From Gadus chalcogrammus (Eukaryota > Chordata > Actinopteri > Gadiformes > Gadidae): DNA of 64,000 bases. The notes beneath the pieces were generated by a model. It saw only the letters and a list, made by a program, of their open reading frames with translations, ran no database searches and was not told the DNA's origin. Both the position numbers and the translations under genes were made by a program. The DNA lies in assembly GCF_026213295.1 (NCBI RefSeq), contig NC_079432.1:8743690-8807689 (forward strand). Direction: 5' to 3'. Shown here piece by piece: positions 14,148 to 29,108 of the stretch; within the stretch, counting starts at the first letter, position 1; each line of letters starts with the position of its first letter.

Positions 14148-14600
14148 ATACACCCACACACACACACACACGCGCACACACACACTTGTGTGTGTACGTA
14201 CACGTAAATACGTCCACGCACATGCAAACACATACCTAGACACACTCACCTGGAGACCTGCAGGCACATGCACGCACACGCTTAGACATGCATACACACA
14301 CACAAACACAAACCTAAGAACACACACTCACCGGACCCATGCACACGCACACACCAACACACACATACTCCTCAACACCCATAAACACACAACCATAAAC
14401 ACGCACGCCACGCCCACACATATAAGCACATGCACATATGACTAGACACACACATGTGTGTATACACATACGCATGCACACGCATACACACGCATACACA
14501 GCTTGACACACACTCACATATCAAATACTCACAAACACACACCCACACCCACAAGACACACACAACCCACATACCTAGACACACGAACGTTTGCACGCAC
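14148..14600 (+). repeat. (CA)n-rich imperfect array
   Basis: CA-dominated sequence with frequent ctagacac and cgcaca variants. The overlapping Cys-Val or His-Thr frames are not genes. Confidence 0.93.
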
Positions 14601-15940
14601 GCTCATTCTCAGAGGCCTTGTTCACTGGTGAAGAGACGCTAGATAATAACAGAGAGGCTGTTATGGCTTTTGCCGAATCCTTTGGGGCAGTATGAGTTGT
14701 TCCACACGCTGCACAAACCAAACTAAAGATGGAAGGTTTGAAACCGAGAAGGAGTCCCTACGAAAGGGGGCAGTTTCACGGTGAAAACATTGTATAGCGT
14801 GACTTTTCGACCTAACTTTTCTTCATTTTGACTTTTGTAAGGGTAACTAATGCATGGTCATATTACAACGGCCATGGCTTCACTTGGATGCATATGAGCA
14901 ACCAATTCCCCATGAGTTAATTGAGCCCCGAGTACTTTGTGCGAATTGTGTCCAATCCTCAGTCATGCGTGACATACAATTGTTTAAAGAAATATATTCA
15001 TGGGAAATCTAGTTTTGGAGAGTTTGAAGCATGAAACCGAGCAATTATTCACAGGTTTGACTTCTTAGCATCCTAGCTCCCTAGGATAGACCCCTCAGAG
15101 GGTCTTTAGCTAAACCAAGCATGCCTTTAACACGCGTGAGTGTCAAACACGTGCGCGGTGGTCGCACAGGGAATAGTCTATTTACGGGGGGGAGGGTGCT
15201 CTTTATCACAAGAGGGTAATGTTTCCCGCTAGCAATTAACTCGCGCTATTGGCAAGAGATGTTTTGCTCCAATAAGAACGGGATGCTGTGGTGGGCTGTA
15301 CCGTGGGGGGAGGCGTCTGTGGCAGGTGGATTGGAAGTGATTTGCATGATCGTCTGGCTTAAGAAATTGCCTGCGTCGTCATCGGCAACTGGTCGCACGC
15401 CCGGGAGAACGCAAACAAGATGTGAGCCACTTGCCCTTCAATGGGCTTTCTTTGGTCCGAAAAGTGGGGTGGGAGGGGGATGAGAATTATAACGATATGA
15501 ATTAGCATAAATGAACGTGGCGCAATTAAATGATATTAGCATTGATGGGTTTTTGTTTGGTGCTGTAACATGTTTATGTATTAATGTCTTCCCCCCACCA
15601 TTAATAATATGAATTTATGTGACAGGAAAATAAATGTACTTTGAAGTTTGAAAGGAAACGTTAAACAGCCGCAGGTCGTACATTCCCAGCCCGTGATACT
15701 GCAGAGGTACGGTGTTGTCCTTCTGATCCACTTACCAACCACCTATCCCCCTCTCTTATGTATTCCACCCTGCGTGAAACCATCCTGCATTCCAGGCTTG
15801 CATAATTACACCGGATTTATGCTCAACCTTTTCTTGGAAGTGTCTGTAGCTTTTCACATGGACTCTCTCTTGGATGGCGACGACGTCATTAATGTGCTTG
15901 TGCTTGGCCTGCTTTTCTGTACTTTGTGCCGACGTGTATG

Positions 15941-16061
<121 letters not shown>

Positions 16062-16197
16062 TATTTCTGTGTGTCATGTTCACTGAGTTTGTTTTTATGA
16101 TGTGTCGCCCACGCTGCCGTCCGTCAGAGCGGCTGTAATTGTGTGATGGTGGAACTGGCAGGCAGAGGGTTCTTACGTCGCCTCTGTCCATTGTTAT

Positions 16198-16470
16198 CCT
16201 CTCGCTCTCTCGCTCTCTATTTCTCTGAATTTCTTTCTCTCTCTCTCTCTGTATATCTCTCTCTATCTGCCTCATCTCTTCTTTCTTTCCATCTCTCTCG
16301 GTCACCCTGTGTCCCTCTCTTTCTGTTTCTCTACCTCCCTCAATTGCCTTCGCTTTCTTCTTTCTTCCTTTCTCTCAGTCTTTCATTTCTTCCGGTCTTT
16401 CGTTTGTTTCCTTTCTATCTTTCTCCCCCTGGTCTCTCATTCTCTTTGTCTCCATTCGTCTCTCTCCACA
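16198..16470 (+). repeat. degenerate CT-rich pyrimidine tract
   Basis: Interrupted ctctctct, tttcttt and tctgtctc steps make a long polypyrimidine stretch on the + strand. Confidence 0.9.
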
Positions 16471-16747
16471 AGGCCTCCCAGTGTATTCTGGGAGATGGAT
16501 GCTGGATGTCCGTTGGTTGTGTGGGGCGTCCAATTAGGAGACAGCTGACTGATGGCGAGCTCATGTTTATGTGTGTAGAGCTCATTAAAGGACTGCAACC
16601 ACAACGCACACACAGACAAACACAGAACAAAAAAACTAATTTTGCATACTTCAGACTTGTAGATTGTGTTTTCATACACCTATATTGGACATTTGCATAT
16701 ATTCTCAAGCATAGGCATAGTCATGGATACCTTAGTGACAACAACTC

Positions 16748-17005
16748 TCACAAAACACTCACACACACACAGACCATTCAAACACAAGCATACACCCGTG
16801 AACAAACATACACGCAGCCCATATGCCTAGACACACATGTCCACACATATGAACACACACACACACACATGCACACACACTTGACACACACATCCATGAA
16901 CAAAGACACCGACGCACACACATACATACTAGAACATACCTACACACAAGCACACACACACACGAAAACAAAAGCACACTCACATACACACTAGAACACA
17001 CACAC

Positions 17006-17056
<51 letters not shown>

Positions 17057-17080
17057 TACACCATACACACACACATATAG
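16748..17080 (+). repeat. (CA)n array
   Basis: Imperfect CA with cacata and cagaca variants. It is purest at about 17016-17052. Confidence 0.95.
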
Positions 17081-17334
17081 TACAAAGACATCGTTCTACC
17101 CTCTGGCTGTGTCTGGTCGGTCCCCTTCCACCATTATCTCACATAACACGCTCATGGCGTCGCTGTCAGGGTGTGTTTGAACCTGCTGTCACAGGAGGAG
17201 CCATGCGACATGCGTTCCTGATGTACTTTATGCATTTTTCATGCTGCTCGCCACGGTGGGCGTTCGAAGACTGTGTCTGTGATCCGTTAGCAGAGGGACT
17301 GTGTCTCTGGATCCATGTCCATTAGCAGAGAGGA

Positions 17335-17830
<496 letters not shown>

Positions 17831-17867
17831 CCCCAGTGTCCAATCAGTTGCCATCAACACAGCAGGA

Positions 17868-18000
17868 AGCGTTCATACACCAAGAAGCAAAAACACACAA
17901 GCACATACACAAACATGCCCACCCACACACACATACGCAGACGTCAGTTCTACATATCCTGTACGGGCAGACACGCACGAGACACACACACGCTCCCAGC
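17868..18000 (+). repeat. CA-rich imperfect repeat
   Basis: CACA-rich stretch only about 40 bp after a GT array, so the two are complementary in the transcript. Confidence 0.85.
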
Positions 18001-19052
18001 AGGGGCTCTTCCTGACCGGTAGGAGAGAAGCAGATGCTGCAGGTGCTCTGATCCTCTGACTCAAACTGTGCAGAGTTATCGCTCTGCAAACTTCTGCCCA
18101 ACTTCAGACGGCGCCCATGACAAACTAGAGAGGAAACAATGATGAAACACAAACCACCAGAAAATATTGGAAACATGGACCCGAAAGTTAACTGTTACTG
18201 AGCATTATGTGTCAGGGTGTGGATGATGACAGTGTATCATGTCTTGCGTGGACGTCGTAAATCGTTGCGCGTCGTTTCAATCAACATCGTGTTTTTTTTT
18301 GTTGTATATGGATGATATAATGTTTTGGTCTTTTCTCATATGTATGTCATATGTTACATAGAGAGAGATGTCTCAGGAAATACATAGTATACATGTGTCT
18401 GACGATTTTATTAAAAGTGTCTCGCAATACCTCCTCTCTCCGCCCGCCCCATCCATAGCATGGGGAGTGGCCCCAGTGGGAAACGAACCTTTAACCCCCT
18501 CCGTGTTAATGCCTCGCTCTCGGTTTCGGCTAGACAGGACAACAACAGGCAGGGCTGTCTGCCCGCTATGCAAATACGACCTCAAACTCTCATGTTTAAA
18601 ACCATGAGACTTCAAACACAGATGACATCATCTCCATCAGCCGTACAGAACAGCTCCAGGTGAAAACCTGCGCCGCTTCTGCTCAGTCAATGTTTCAGCC
18701 AGACCATAATGATGCAAACGGCAGCGGGGTCCATGCCGCGCTGCATAATAAACAGGGAATGAGGCTTAATTTAGGGCAGGAGGAACAAAAAGCTCTTACT
18801 GAGCCCGTGACTTACACCACTAATGGCTGTAATGGTTCACTGTGCACGGCTCACATTCTATGTTTACATCATCAGCAAAGTGGCATGGGGTTGAGGGCTG
18901 CATGGTGTAAACAAACACACACACACACACACGTACACACACGTTAACGTTGTGTGTTTAAGGGGTAAAGAGGGACACCTTATTCCCACAGTTACTTATC
19001 TTCTATGTTTCTGTACTTGGCTTGCAAGCGTGTCTCTTTATGGGAATGTGTG

Positions 19053-19158
<106 letters not shown>

Positions 19159-19437
19159 TGAGAGGTGAAGACAGATTACTCCCATGATTATTTTGTGTTC
19201 GGTATGGGTGTGAATGTGCTTGTCAATGGGAAGAACATTTGGGAACAGGCTTTGATGCTGTGATACACGCACGCTCTAAGTATTCTGTTTACCTCCCCAT
19301 GAGTTGGGCACCACCTCCCTACGAGTGGGGCGCCTTCATCAGGGGGTAAATATAGCTCGCCGTTTCCTCTGCGCTGAACCCGCGCTCAGCAGACGGGATA
19401 CACGTCGCACCTCAAAGCAATAAGATGAGAACACTGT

Positions 19438-19498
19438 GACTGTGTGTGTGTGTGTTTGGGTGTGTCTGTTTGTGTGCACATGTGTGTGTGTGTGTGCG

Positions 19499-19583
<85 letters not shown>

Positions 19584-19666
19584 ATGCATGCACATGTGTA
19601 CGTGTGTGTGTCTGTGCATGCATACACATGTGTGCGTGCGTGTGTCGGTCTGTCTCACATGTGTGC

Positions 19667-19736
<70 letters not shown>
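19438..19736 (+). repeat. double (GT)n microsatellite
   Basis: Two pure GT runs (about 19509-19580 and 19672-19734) are separated by a GT/CATG mixed segment containing gcatgcatgcacatgtg. Confidence 0.97.
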
Positions 19737-19737
<1 letters not shown>

Positions 19738-20155
19738 ATTAAAATGGCTGGGCATCCCCAAACGTGTCTTCTTAGACACATTTACCAAACCGCGTGGATA
19801 CAGGGCCCTGGTGATCGCTCTGAATAATTCACTCAGTTTAGTGATAGGGATTCAACTTTCATCTTTTCTGAAAAGCCAGTAAATCCTGCCGCTTAATTCT
19901 GTTGGTGCTCATTAGACGTCGACACCAACGGGGGTCCCCTGACTAATTCAGATGGGGTGGGTGTGGAGGCAGGGTGGAGTAAGGGGGGGGGGGCAAAGCT
20001 GTCAGAGATAGCGGCGTTATGTAACGCCCACATTGATTCGCTATTACGCCTTGAAGTCATAATACCCTGCAGTGAGTGTGAGAAACTTCAGCGGATATAG
20101 AATGGATTGAAAGCCGAGATCAAAAGGTGCTCCACAAGGAGATGTGTGGGGGGGG

Positions 20156-20612
20156 GGAGTTAGGGTTTGTGTGTGTGGATGTGTCTGTGTGTGTGGGGGG
20201 GTGGGGGTGGGGGAGGGGAGGTGGGCCCGATCCAATTTCAGTATTTCATTTTTTTATTTTTTCGTGGCAACTTCACACGTTCAGAATGAGAACGCCGATA
20301 TCACTGCTGCTATCGAACCTGCGGACTGACTGCTTGGTTAGCGCTTGTGTGTGTGCTGTTTATTTGTGCGTGTGTGTGTGTTTGTGAGAGTGGATGTGTT
20401 TGGTATTGGTGTGTGTGTGTGTGTGTGTGTGTGTGGAACTAGATGTGTTTGTGGAATTTGTGCATGTGGGTGTGGGTGGTTTGCGTTTCTCATAATTGTG
20501 TGTGTTTGTCATATTTATGTGCGTATACGTGATATTGGCACTCATGTGTATGTGTGTGTTGTTAGTGAGTGTGTGTGAGCGAGCATGTGTGTGTGTGTGT
20601 GTGTTTGTCATC
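20156..20612 (+). repeat. GT-rich imperfect repeats
   Basis: Scattered GT and GGGTG repeats, with unique sequence at about 20225-20340. Confidence 0.85.
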
Positions 20613-20927
20613 AGGCACTCCCTGGTGACCTTGTCCCATGCAGCGGGGGGGTGATTAAGGATCAGGGCCGGAGACCATTTCCTGTTCCAGGGGAAGATGA
20701 ATGGCTGTGTTTGAAAGTGGCTGCCTTAGGCCGCGGGGCAATTAGGGTTAGTAGTGAGCCAGCAGCCCTGGCTGTGCTGTGGACAAAGACAGGTCCTTGG
20801 GACTGAAAGAAATCCTCCCAACCAGCGTGATGGTTGGTGGACAAATTAAATGTATTTGTTGTTTTTCCTTTTCCTTTTTTTTTGTCTTGGTGGTTAGGTT
20901 TTGGAGGTTTCTTTTCGCGCTCTCCCT

Positions 20928-21135
<208 letters not shown>

Positions 21136-21534
21136 CCAGGGTCTTTGGGAGTCGGGACTTCTCGCCCCACAACCCGCCCGGCACCACCGTGGGCGTCCTT
21201 TGAATATCAATATTTGATCTGGGAAATCACTTAGCGTGTGTGAGATGGTGTGGGGGCTGTATCGCATCCATTACGCTAATGGGATAGAGTAAACACACGG
21301 GCACCGACCGCTGGATTAACAATGCCTGGGATTGGTTCATTCATGTACATTAACACTGCCGCTAATGAAAATGAGAAGGGGCCCGAGACCAATGTAGCGT
21401 TAAACATCACACGGTGGTTCATAGGGAGCCACAGGCTGCACTGCCCGGGGGTGGTCCTACGACTGGTATCCCCCCGCCGTCCCTCCCACCTGAGGTTCAT
21501 TGGTTCACTGCCCGCAGCCACCCTGTCGCCTCCT

Positions 21535-21815
21535 GTTGACCCCTACCCCCCACCACACACTCACTCCTCTCCACCCTCCCTCCCTCCACCATATCTTTCC
21601 TCTTCTCCTCCTCTCCTTTCCACTGTCTCCCATCCCTGCCTCCCCTCCTTGACTCCCCTCTCATCCTCCTCCCCACTCCCCTCCTCCCCCCCTCCTTCTC
21701 TCGCCCCTTCGCGTTCCCCTCCCTCCCCCACTCCCCTCCTCCCCCTCCTTCTCTCGCCCCGTCGCGTTCCCCTCCCTCCCTCCCCTTCGCTCCCTCGTCA
21801 TCTCTATCTATGAGG
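21535..21815 (+). repeat. C/T-rich polypyrimidine tract with an internal duplication
   Basis: CCT and CTCC steps run for about 280 bp. A segment of about 45 bp containing ccttctctcgccccttcgcg near 21691 recurs with one change near 21746, so it is locally duplicated. Confidence 0.85.
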
Positions 21816-21837
21816 AACCGGCTCTTCTGTCAAAGCG

Positions 21838-22082
<245 letters not shown>

Positions 22083-22348
22083 TCCTGGTAGCAGCTTATT
22101 GATAGGGGATATCGCCCCTGTGTTTGCTGATCGATTCCCTCTTGTAATACAAGCTTCCCCCCCCCCCCCCCCGCTCCAGTTCCCTGTGGGCCCGTCAGCG
22201 AACCAGATCGGACAGGATAACGTGCCCGGCCGCCGTTGTCGATGGCGACAGGCAGCTTCCGCCCGCGGACATGATGGCTATCTGTGTTTGAGGGCCGGGC
22301 TGCTGTCATGGTGGAATGGGAGACAGATCGGGGGAGGGGGCATCATTG

Positions 22349-22680
<332 letters not shown>

Positions 22681-25318
22681 ACGGTACAATTTGTCATCTT
22701 CCTTCCGACGATTTTCCTTTCCATCTCCTTCTGTTTTGTTTTCCTCTCTCCTAACAATAAGTGCAAAGACCCCTCGCCCCCCCCCCCCCCCCCCCCCCGC
22801 CCCCCCTGCTCGCTCCCAAGGTGACCACTGAGCCCCTCGGGGAGAGAGGAGCCTCTTTGATTCTGCCCCGTTCGATCCGCCCCACTCTCGCTTTGATCTC
22901 TGAACGCGTAGCCCAGGATATCTATGGCAACCGAAGGTCTTGCATAGGACTCCTGAAGGAGAATTGATCGGTCAGACTTTGTTCTCGCTGCTCCTTTTAT
23001 TTTACCCGCACTTTAGCGGATCAAAATATTTAATATCACGTTCTTGGACGGGGTTTCTGGTCAACCGTTGTACTGAGGGCAATGAGTTGAGTTGAAGTGG
23101 TTGTGTTGAAAGTTTGGAGAGCTATAGGTTTTTATTCACACATTATTACATAATTACTTTCTATTTGACACTGGCGGTATATAAATACCTATATATGTAT
23201 ATACGCTCCACAGCAGACATTTTCCTCTCCTTTGTCTCATCATCCAACTTCCCTCTCACATGTACTTCAACATGCTACGGCGGTTCTGCTTTTCAAGCCC
23301 ACGCTACGGGAATACAAGCAGACAGTATTATATTTAATGTACTGTGTTTAACCCTGGGGGGGGGGGGGGGGGCTCTGTCCAAGCCTTGATGTCGCAGTAA
23401 GTCACTGTAAGGAAGAAGTATGGTGTAGAGTGGAGAGAAATGTGAAGTGAGAGTATAGAGTGCGCTGAAGACCAGTGGAGCGTAGCTTTTATAAGATAAA
23501 TCAAGTCCATTGACTTTGACTCACTGGAACATTTGCTCACAGGCCGTTCTCACAGAACGTTTTCACCGAGCGCATCTACGCTTATTTTTTTTCCTGAAAT
23601 AGATGAATAGCACCGCAAGTCATCACGTGACGTCCACGCATGTTTTTTTTATACATGTGATTCGTGTGCTTTTTAAAACACTGGCTTGTTTTCACTCCAG
23701 GGAAATGCTAATTAATGTGTGCTTGGTAGCATAAAGCAAACTTTTGAACGGTGGTGGGTTAGTCTGTCGCTACTGTATTTAAAAGTCCTTTTTAGTCAGC
23801 GCTGCACGCTTCGGAATCCAGCACAGGTGTGTGCGAGGGGGGAAATATGGTGGCGACGTCAACCTGCTCGAATGAATTGACTGTGCTTCGTTTAAACGAC
23901 AATGTACCTCGACGACGCGTTCGTAAACGTTCACTGTTGGATACACAGAGGCGGCGAAAACAAAAGCAATCATGTCAGGGCCCACGCGCTGCTAAACACA
24001 ATTTTCGACGGCGTAATGAGAAAGTAAAGCTATTTTCCAATCTGCGTGTTTTTTCGCCAATTAAATTTTCCCTCTGCTTCTTTTGTCACGTTTGAGGTCA
24101 GCTGTGATTAGCGGTGCAAAAAAAACCACACAACAACTCAATCTAGTTTTTTTCGGCGGTAATTGCTCGTGGTTTGTCGGATGCCGTCGGTGGCGTCCCT
24201 AGCAGCAGACACAGATGCCACACCGAGAGAGGAGCTAGAGAGCGGGAGATAGAGAATAAGGGGGGAGACGGCGAGACTGAGAGCAACCGTGAAAGTAAAA
24301 GCCTGCGTGTGTTGGTTTGTTTTGTTTTTTTCCATTCCCCTAGGAAGCTGTCCTTCGATCAAGTATTGATCTCTGGTTTAATCCCTTTAGTTTGGCGTGC
24401 TCAAGTGTTCAGACGCAAATGCTATTTTAATGAAGTCTGCCGATCGATCGGGTTGGGCAGGGAGGTTTAAAGTGCTGTTTTGTTTTCTGGACGCTTCAAA
24501 ACTTCAGGTTGGCAGCGATGGAGGGAACGTCTGGGTTTCAGACTCAGGTATCCTAGTTTCTGCTGTTTTGTTTTACTTTATTTTCCTCGGAAAGAAAAGG
24601 CACACGAGGGTTGGTATACCATGCAAAGCTGCATGCTTTAGATATGTGTCAACGCACAGGACATAGATGCACACACACATACTCACACACAAACACACAT
24701 CATACAATGCAGTCTGTTAGGCCTCAACAGCTTTAAATGAATAAATCCCTGCAATTTTTGGATTTAACCAAAAAACACAACGACGGAATAAGTTTGTTCA
24801 GAATAATTACTCTCGTAGAGAAATCACTCAATCGGGTACATCACCCTGGAGATTTAGACTAGAGTATTGGATTTCCCCAGCTGTGAAATCAGTTTCTGTA
24901 GCCCCCGCTGTCTGACCGCATCATAAACGCCTCGCCCCTGTCTCAGGCCTCACATTGATGGCACGCACATAGGCGAACCCACTCACAATCTGCATGTCTC
25001 TCTCTCTCTCTTCCCCTCTTTCTTTCTTTTGTCTCTCTCTGCCACGCCATCCATGCTATATGTTTATATCAGTGTGCAAGGATTTTGAAACTAAACCACA
25101 AAAAAGTCGTCCCCACTCTTTCGGCTCCCTCCCTACCGCCCTATGTCCCTCTGCCAGTGCTGCAGTTCACACGCCTGTGATTGACAGGTGGCTACATGGA
25201 TTCCCCATTTCAGACGGACACCGGCTAATCAGGGCGCTTCCTCCATGATTGGTCCAAAGTGAGACGGGATCGTCTCAGATGTTAATTTCTTTCATACGAA
25301 GGCAGGCGCACTCACATC

Positions 25319-25427
25319 TTAAAGGATATACTTAAACCGCATTTAAATCATTAACACCTGATGGATGGTTATTTCTAAAAAATGTAACTAAAGAATAGCT
25401 CTTAAATCGTACCTACAGCACCTTTAA
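25319..25427. mobile_element. possible small TTAA-type MITE
   Basis: The left end ttaaaggatatac and the right end ctacagcacctttaa are loosely inverted, with TTAA at both edges over 109 bp. Only the outer 8 bp match well. Confidence 0.3.
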
Positions 25428-26404
25428 GTTATAATCAATTATGGGGTTGGCACGATGGAACTCGACTACGTGGCCTAGCCTGCTGCCCTACTTTTCACTC
25501 AAACACAAACAAGACTCCCATACCCAGAGAAACAAACAAAAGCAGGTCAACACACACATACACACATGCCCACACACACATATATACACACATGTACGTA
25601 CAGCCGCCCACTTCCTCTATAGGGTCTGTGTGCAGCGTAGAACACACATTGGCAGAGAAAGAGGAGGCGGGTGATGTAATCCAGAAAACAAAGAAATGCC
25701 AGAAACATCCAAACTGGGCACACCTAAACTCACACTAGCCTGAGTATATCAATAGAGCACCAGAATAAATCTGAAGTCAAAGTACAAAAGTACACACAGA
25801 CCAAACAATCTTCAGACAAAGTTTCATGGCGAGATTTTCTACAGTGCAACAGTGTGGTGGGTGGCGTGGCATGGCCTTCTGTACTTCATGTACCGTGTAT
25901 GTTGTGTGTGTGTTGTGTGTGTGTATGTGTGTACCTTGGTCATATGAGTGTTATACTCTGGAGACAGATGTTATTTATACAAAGTTTATTACAGCTCCTC
26001 TGATCCCTGCAATAACTGCACTGAACACACAGTTGTCTTTCTATGGAAGCTGCAGGTCACAAGGGGTTAAGTCCAATGATCAACCAAGAATCATCAAAGT
26101 CGTGTGGGCCTTGCCTGCTTGCACCACCCCCTCAGTCAATACGTCCCAAAAAAGGTTGTAAAGTTCCTTTCCTACGGCAAATGAACCATAGGGTTGGATA
26201 CTGTTCAGTAAAGTCGATAAAAATGATAATCATGGTTGACCGAGCCCGCCCTGTTGCAGGTTAGGTTTAAAGAAATGTTGTGCTCCGATTTTCTCCACGG
26301 GTGTGGTAGGCTGGCTACTATTTCAGTTAATGGGGGGGTGAGGATGTGAGGATGTGAGCAGTAAGACCTGAAATTGCCGAAACAAAGTTTGAAGTTTCTC
26401 TCCA

Positions 26405-26407
26405 CTT

Positions 26408-26470
<63 letters not shown>
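26405..26470 (+). repeat. (CT)n microsatellite
   Basis: Pure CT run of about 56 bp. Confidence 0.97.
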
Positions 26471-26478
<8 letters not shown>

Positions 26479-26824
26479 ATCTGTGTATTTGTGTGTCTCT
26501 CCCTTCCTCGCTCTCCGTCTCTGTAACCTTGCCCAACATAACCGAGACACATTTTTCGGTATGTTTATCTTCCTCGCGTATTTACCGAAGGGGCTGTATT
26601 ACCCAGCCATTTAGATTACACCGTTTTTCAGGGTTTTTTGCACAATTTTTTTTTTCTTTTTGAATCAGAGACGCAGCATTGGGCCTCGATCAGAGCAAAG
26701 CCCCAGAACCCAGGAAGTATTCAAACAAAAATTGGTTAAATAACTACTAATAATAGTTCTATGCATAACAGATGCATACAAAGATGGCCAACATAACATT
26801 GGGCTGTGCGACTACATCGGGAGA

Positions 26825-27126
26825 TTCGTGTGTGTGTGCGTGCGTGTGTGTTTCTTTGTGTCTGTGTGATTGTCTGTGTGTTTGTGTGTGTGTGTGTGTG
26901 TGCTCGGGGGGTTGTGCGTTTCATTAATCTGTCAGACTCAATATTATTTAGAGAGCCGCACTTCCGGGCATCTCCGGAAAACTCAATCAGCGCTCCAGAT
27001 TTCATAACCCCCACCCGACCCCCCTCTCGCCCCCACCTCCGCCCTCACCCCCTCCACCACCCCTCCGCCTGCTTTATCGCCCTGCCGATCCACTGCCATA
27101 AACACTGGCTGCCCCCACCACCCCTC

Positions 27127-27217
<91 letters not shown>

Positions 27218-27245
27218 CCACACACACACACACACACACACACGC
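26825..27245 (+). repeat. (GT)n then (CA)n facing arrays
   Basis: GT-rich sequence at 26825-26903 and a pure CA run at about 27129-27211 with a short CA tail to 27243. They lie 220 bp apart in inverted relation and could pair in the transcript. Confidence 0.93.
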
Positions 27246-27520
27246 CACACGCGTGCAAGACGCCCTCCGCAGGCCCACCCAGGAGTTAGGTGGGACGGCG
27301 GTGTGGAGGGGGCGAGGGGTGGAGGATAAATCAGAATCGAAGGGTACTGCTGGGGGAGCGAGATAATACCCAGTGGTGAGTGTGTGAGTCATTTGAGATA
27401 CCCCCTCCTCCACCTTACACTCTGGTCCCACCCGCACCTCATCCAGCACCACCCCCACCTCAAACCCCCAAGTAACCTCCACCCCTCACTCTCGTCCAGC
27501 ACCACTCCCCCCTACACCTT

Positions 27521-28020
27521 CATCCACCACCACCACCACCACCACCACCACCACTCTGCCCAACACCTTCATCCACCAACACCACCACCACCACTCTGCC
27601 CAACACCTTCATCCGCCAACACCACCACCACCACTCTGCCCAACACCTTCATCCACCAACACCACCACCACCACCACCACTCTGCCCAACACCTTCATCC
27701 ACCAACACCACCACCACCACTCTGCCCAACACCTTCATCCACCAACACCACCACCACCACTCTGCCCAACACCTTCATCCACCAACACCACCACCACCAC
27801 CACCACTCTGCCCAACACCTTCATCCACCAACACCACCACCACCACCACCACTCTGCCCAACACCTTCATCCACCACCACCACCACCACCACCACCACCA
27901 CCACCACTCTGCCCAACACCTTCATCCACCAACACCACCACCACCACCACCACCACTCTGCCCAACACCTTCATCCGCCACCACCACCACTCCCCCCTAC
28001 ACCTGCATCCGACACCACCA
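27521..28020 (+). repeat. CCA-based minisatellite, about ten units
   Basis: The phrase ctctgcccaacaccttcatc recurs about ten times (for example near 27554, 27594, 27634, 27680, 27720, 27760, 27805, 27852, 27906). The copies are joined by variable (CCA)n runs, giving units of about 39-54 bp. Units differ mainly in CCA number. It lies inside the nrxn3 intron; the long open frame across it is a consequence of the 3-bp periodicity. Confidence 0.95.
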
Positions 28021-28478
28021 CCACTCTGCAAAACACCGCCCCACACTCGCCTCCACACCTCATCCACCACCTCTTACCCCCCTAGAACTTCAAGCCTACA
28101 TTCTCATCCACCACCACCACCAGCACCACCAGCACCACCAAGTATCTCAGCCCCACCACCACCACCACAACCACAACAGGCTCTCTGCCCTACACTTACC
28201 TCCCCACCTCATCCATCAACCCTAACCCCCCCACTCCCTCCACCCCTAACCGCCCATCAAGGCACAAATCAGTGTCCGGGGACGCAGTTGATCTGCAGGG
28301 GTGGGTCTGGGCCCAGCGGTGCCCATTGATTATTGGCGCAGTGGGGGTGGTGGTGGTGGAGGGGTGGGGTGGGAGTGGGGTTGAATAAATGATGGCCGAC
28401 AGCCCGGGTGCAGAGTGAAGGAAAACAATTATCTGCGGAGTTGGAAAGCCACATAAAGAGAGATGATGGCTAACACAG

Positions 28479-28568
28479 GTGAAATATGATTGGCTGAGTG
28501 TGGGGAGCACGGTGAAATATGATTGGCTGAGAGAACGGCGTACACACGTAAAATATGATTGGCTCAGA
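28479..28568 (+). repeat. three tandem copies of an ATTGG-containing phrase
   Basis: The phrase aaatatgattggctgag occurs near 28482, 28514 and 28551 (last copy ggctcag), spaced 32-37 bp. Each carries ATTGG, the complement of a CCAAT box. Confidence 0.8.
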
Positions 28569-28637
28569 GAGAGCGATGAGAAGCCAGAGGGCAGGTACCG
28601 GCCGTGGCAGACTGCTGATGGATGTGTCATCTGCGTT

Positions 28638-28748
<111 letters not shown>

Positions 28749-28965
28749 TTGGTTGGTTCCCCTAACTGGCTTGAATATCAACTAATAAATATGTGCACAT
28801 TTATCGTGAAGGGCCTTGATGTAATATATTGCATTTGACAATTTTATATATGTCTGCCGGTCTGTGGAGGTTTACGGTTGCATCTCCACTTCTCCGTATT
28901 ATTGCCTGTCTGCAGAATCTTTCATTTCCGTTTTAAATGATAATCCGTCTCCGTTTGTGCTTTTG

Positions 28966-29097
28966 CGTGCGTGTGTGTGTGTGTGTCTGTGTTTGTGTGT
29001 CCATACGTGTGTGTGTGTGTGTGCGCGTGTGTGTGTGTGCGTGTGTGTGTGTGTGTGTGCGTGTGTGTGTGTGTGTGCGTGTCCCTGCGTGGTGTGT
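28966..29097 (+). repeat. (GT)n array directly upstream of a coding exon acceptor
   Basis: GT/GC repeats extend to within about 15 bp of the acceptor of the exon at 29109. They occupy the place where a polypyrimidine tract would normally lie. Confidence 0.95.
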
Positions 29098-29108
29098 GTC
29101 CTCCCCAG

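Noticed and set aside
27384..28085. 233-residue His/Pro/Thr-rich frame over the CCA minisatellite
   Set aside because: Triplet periodicity keeps the frame open. It sits inside a neurexin intron with no splice signals or family match.
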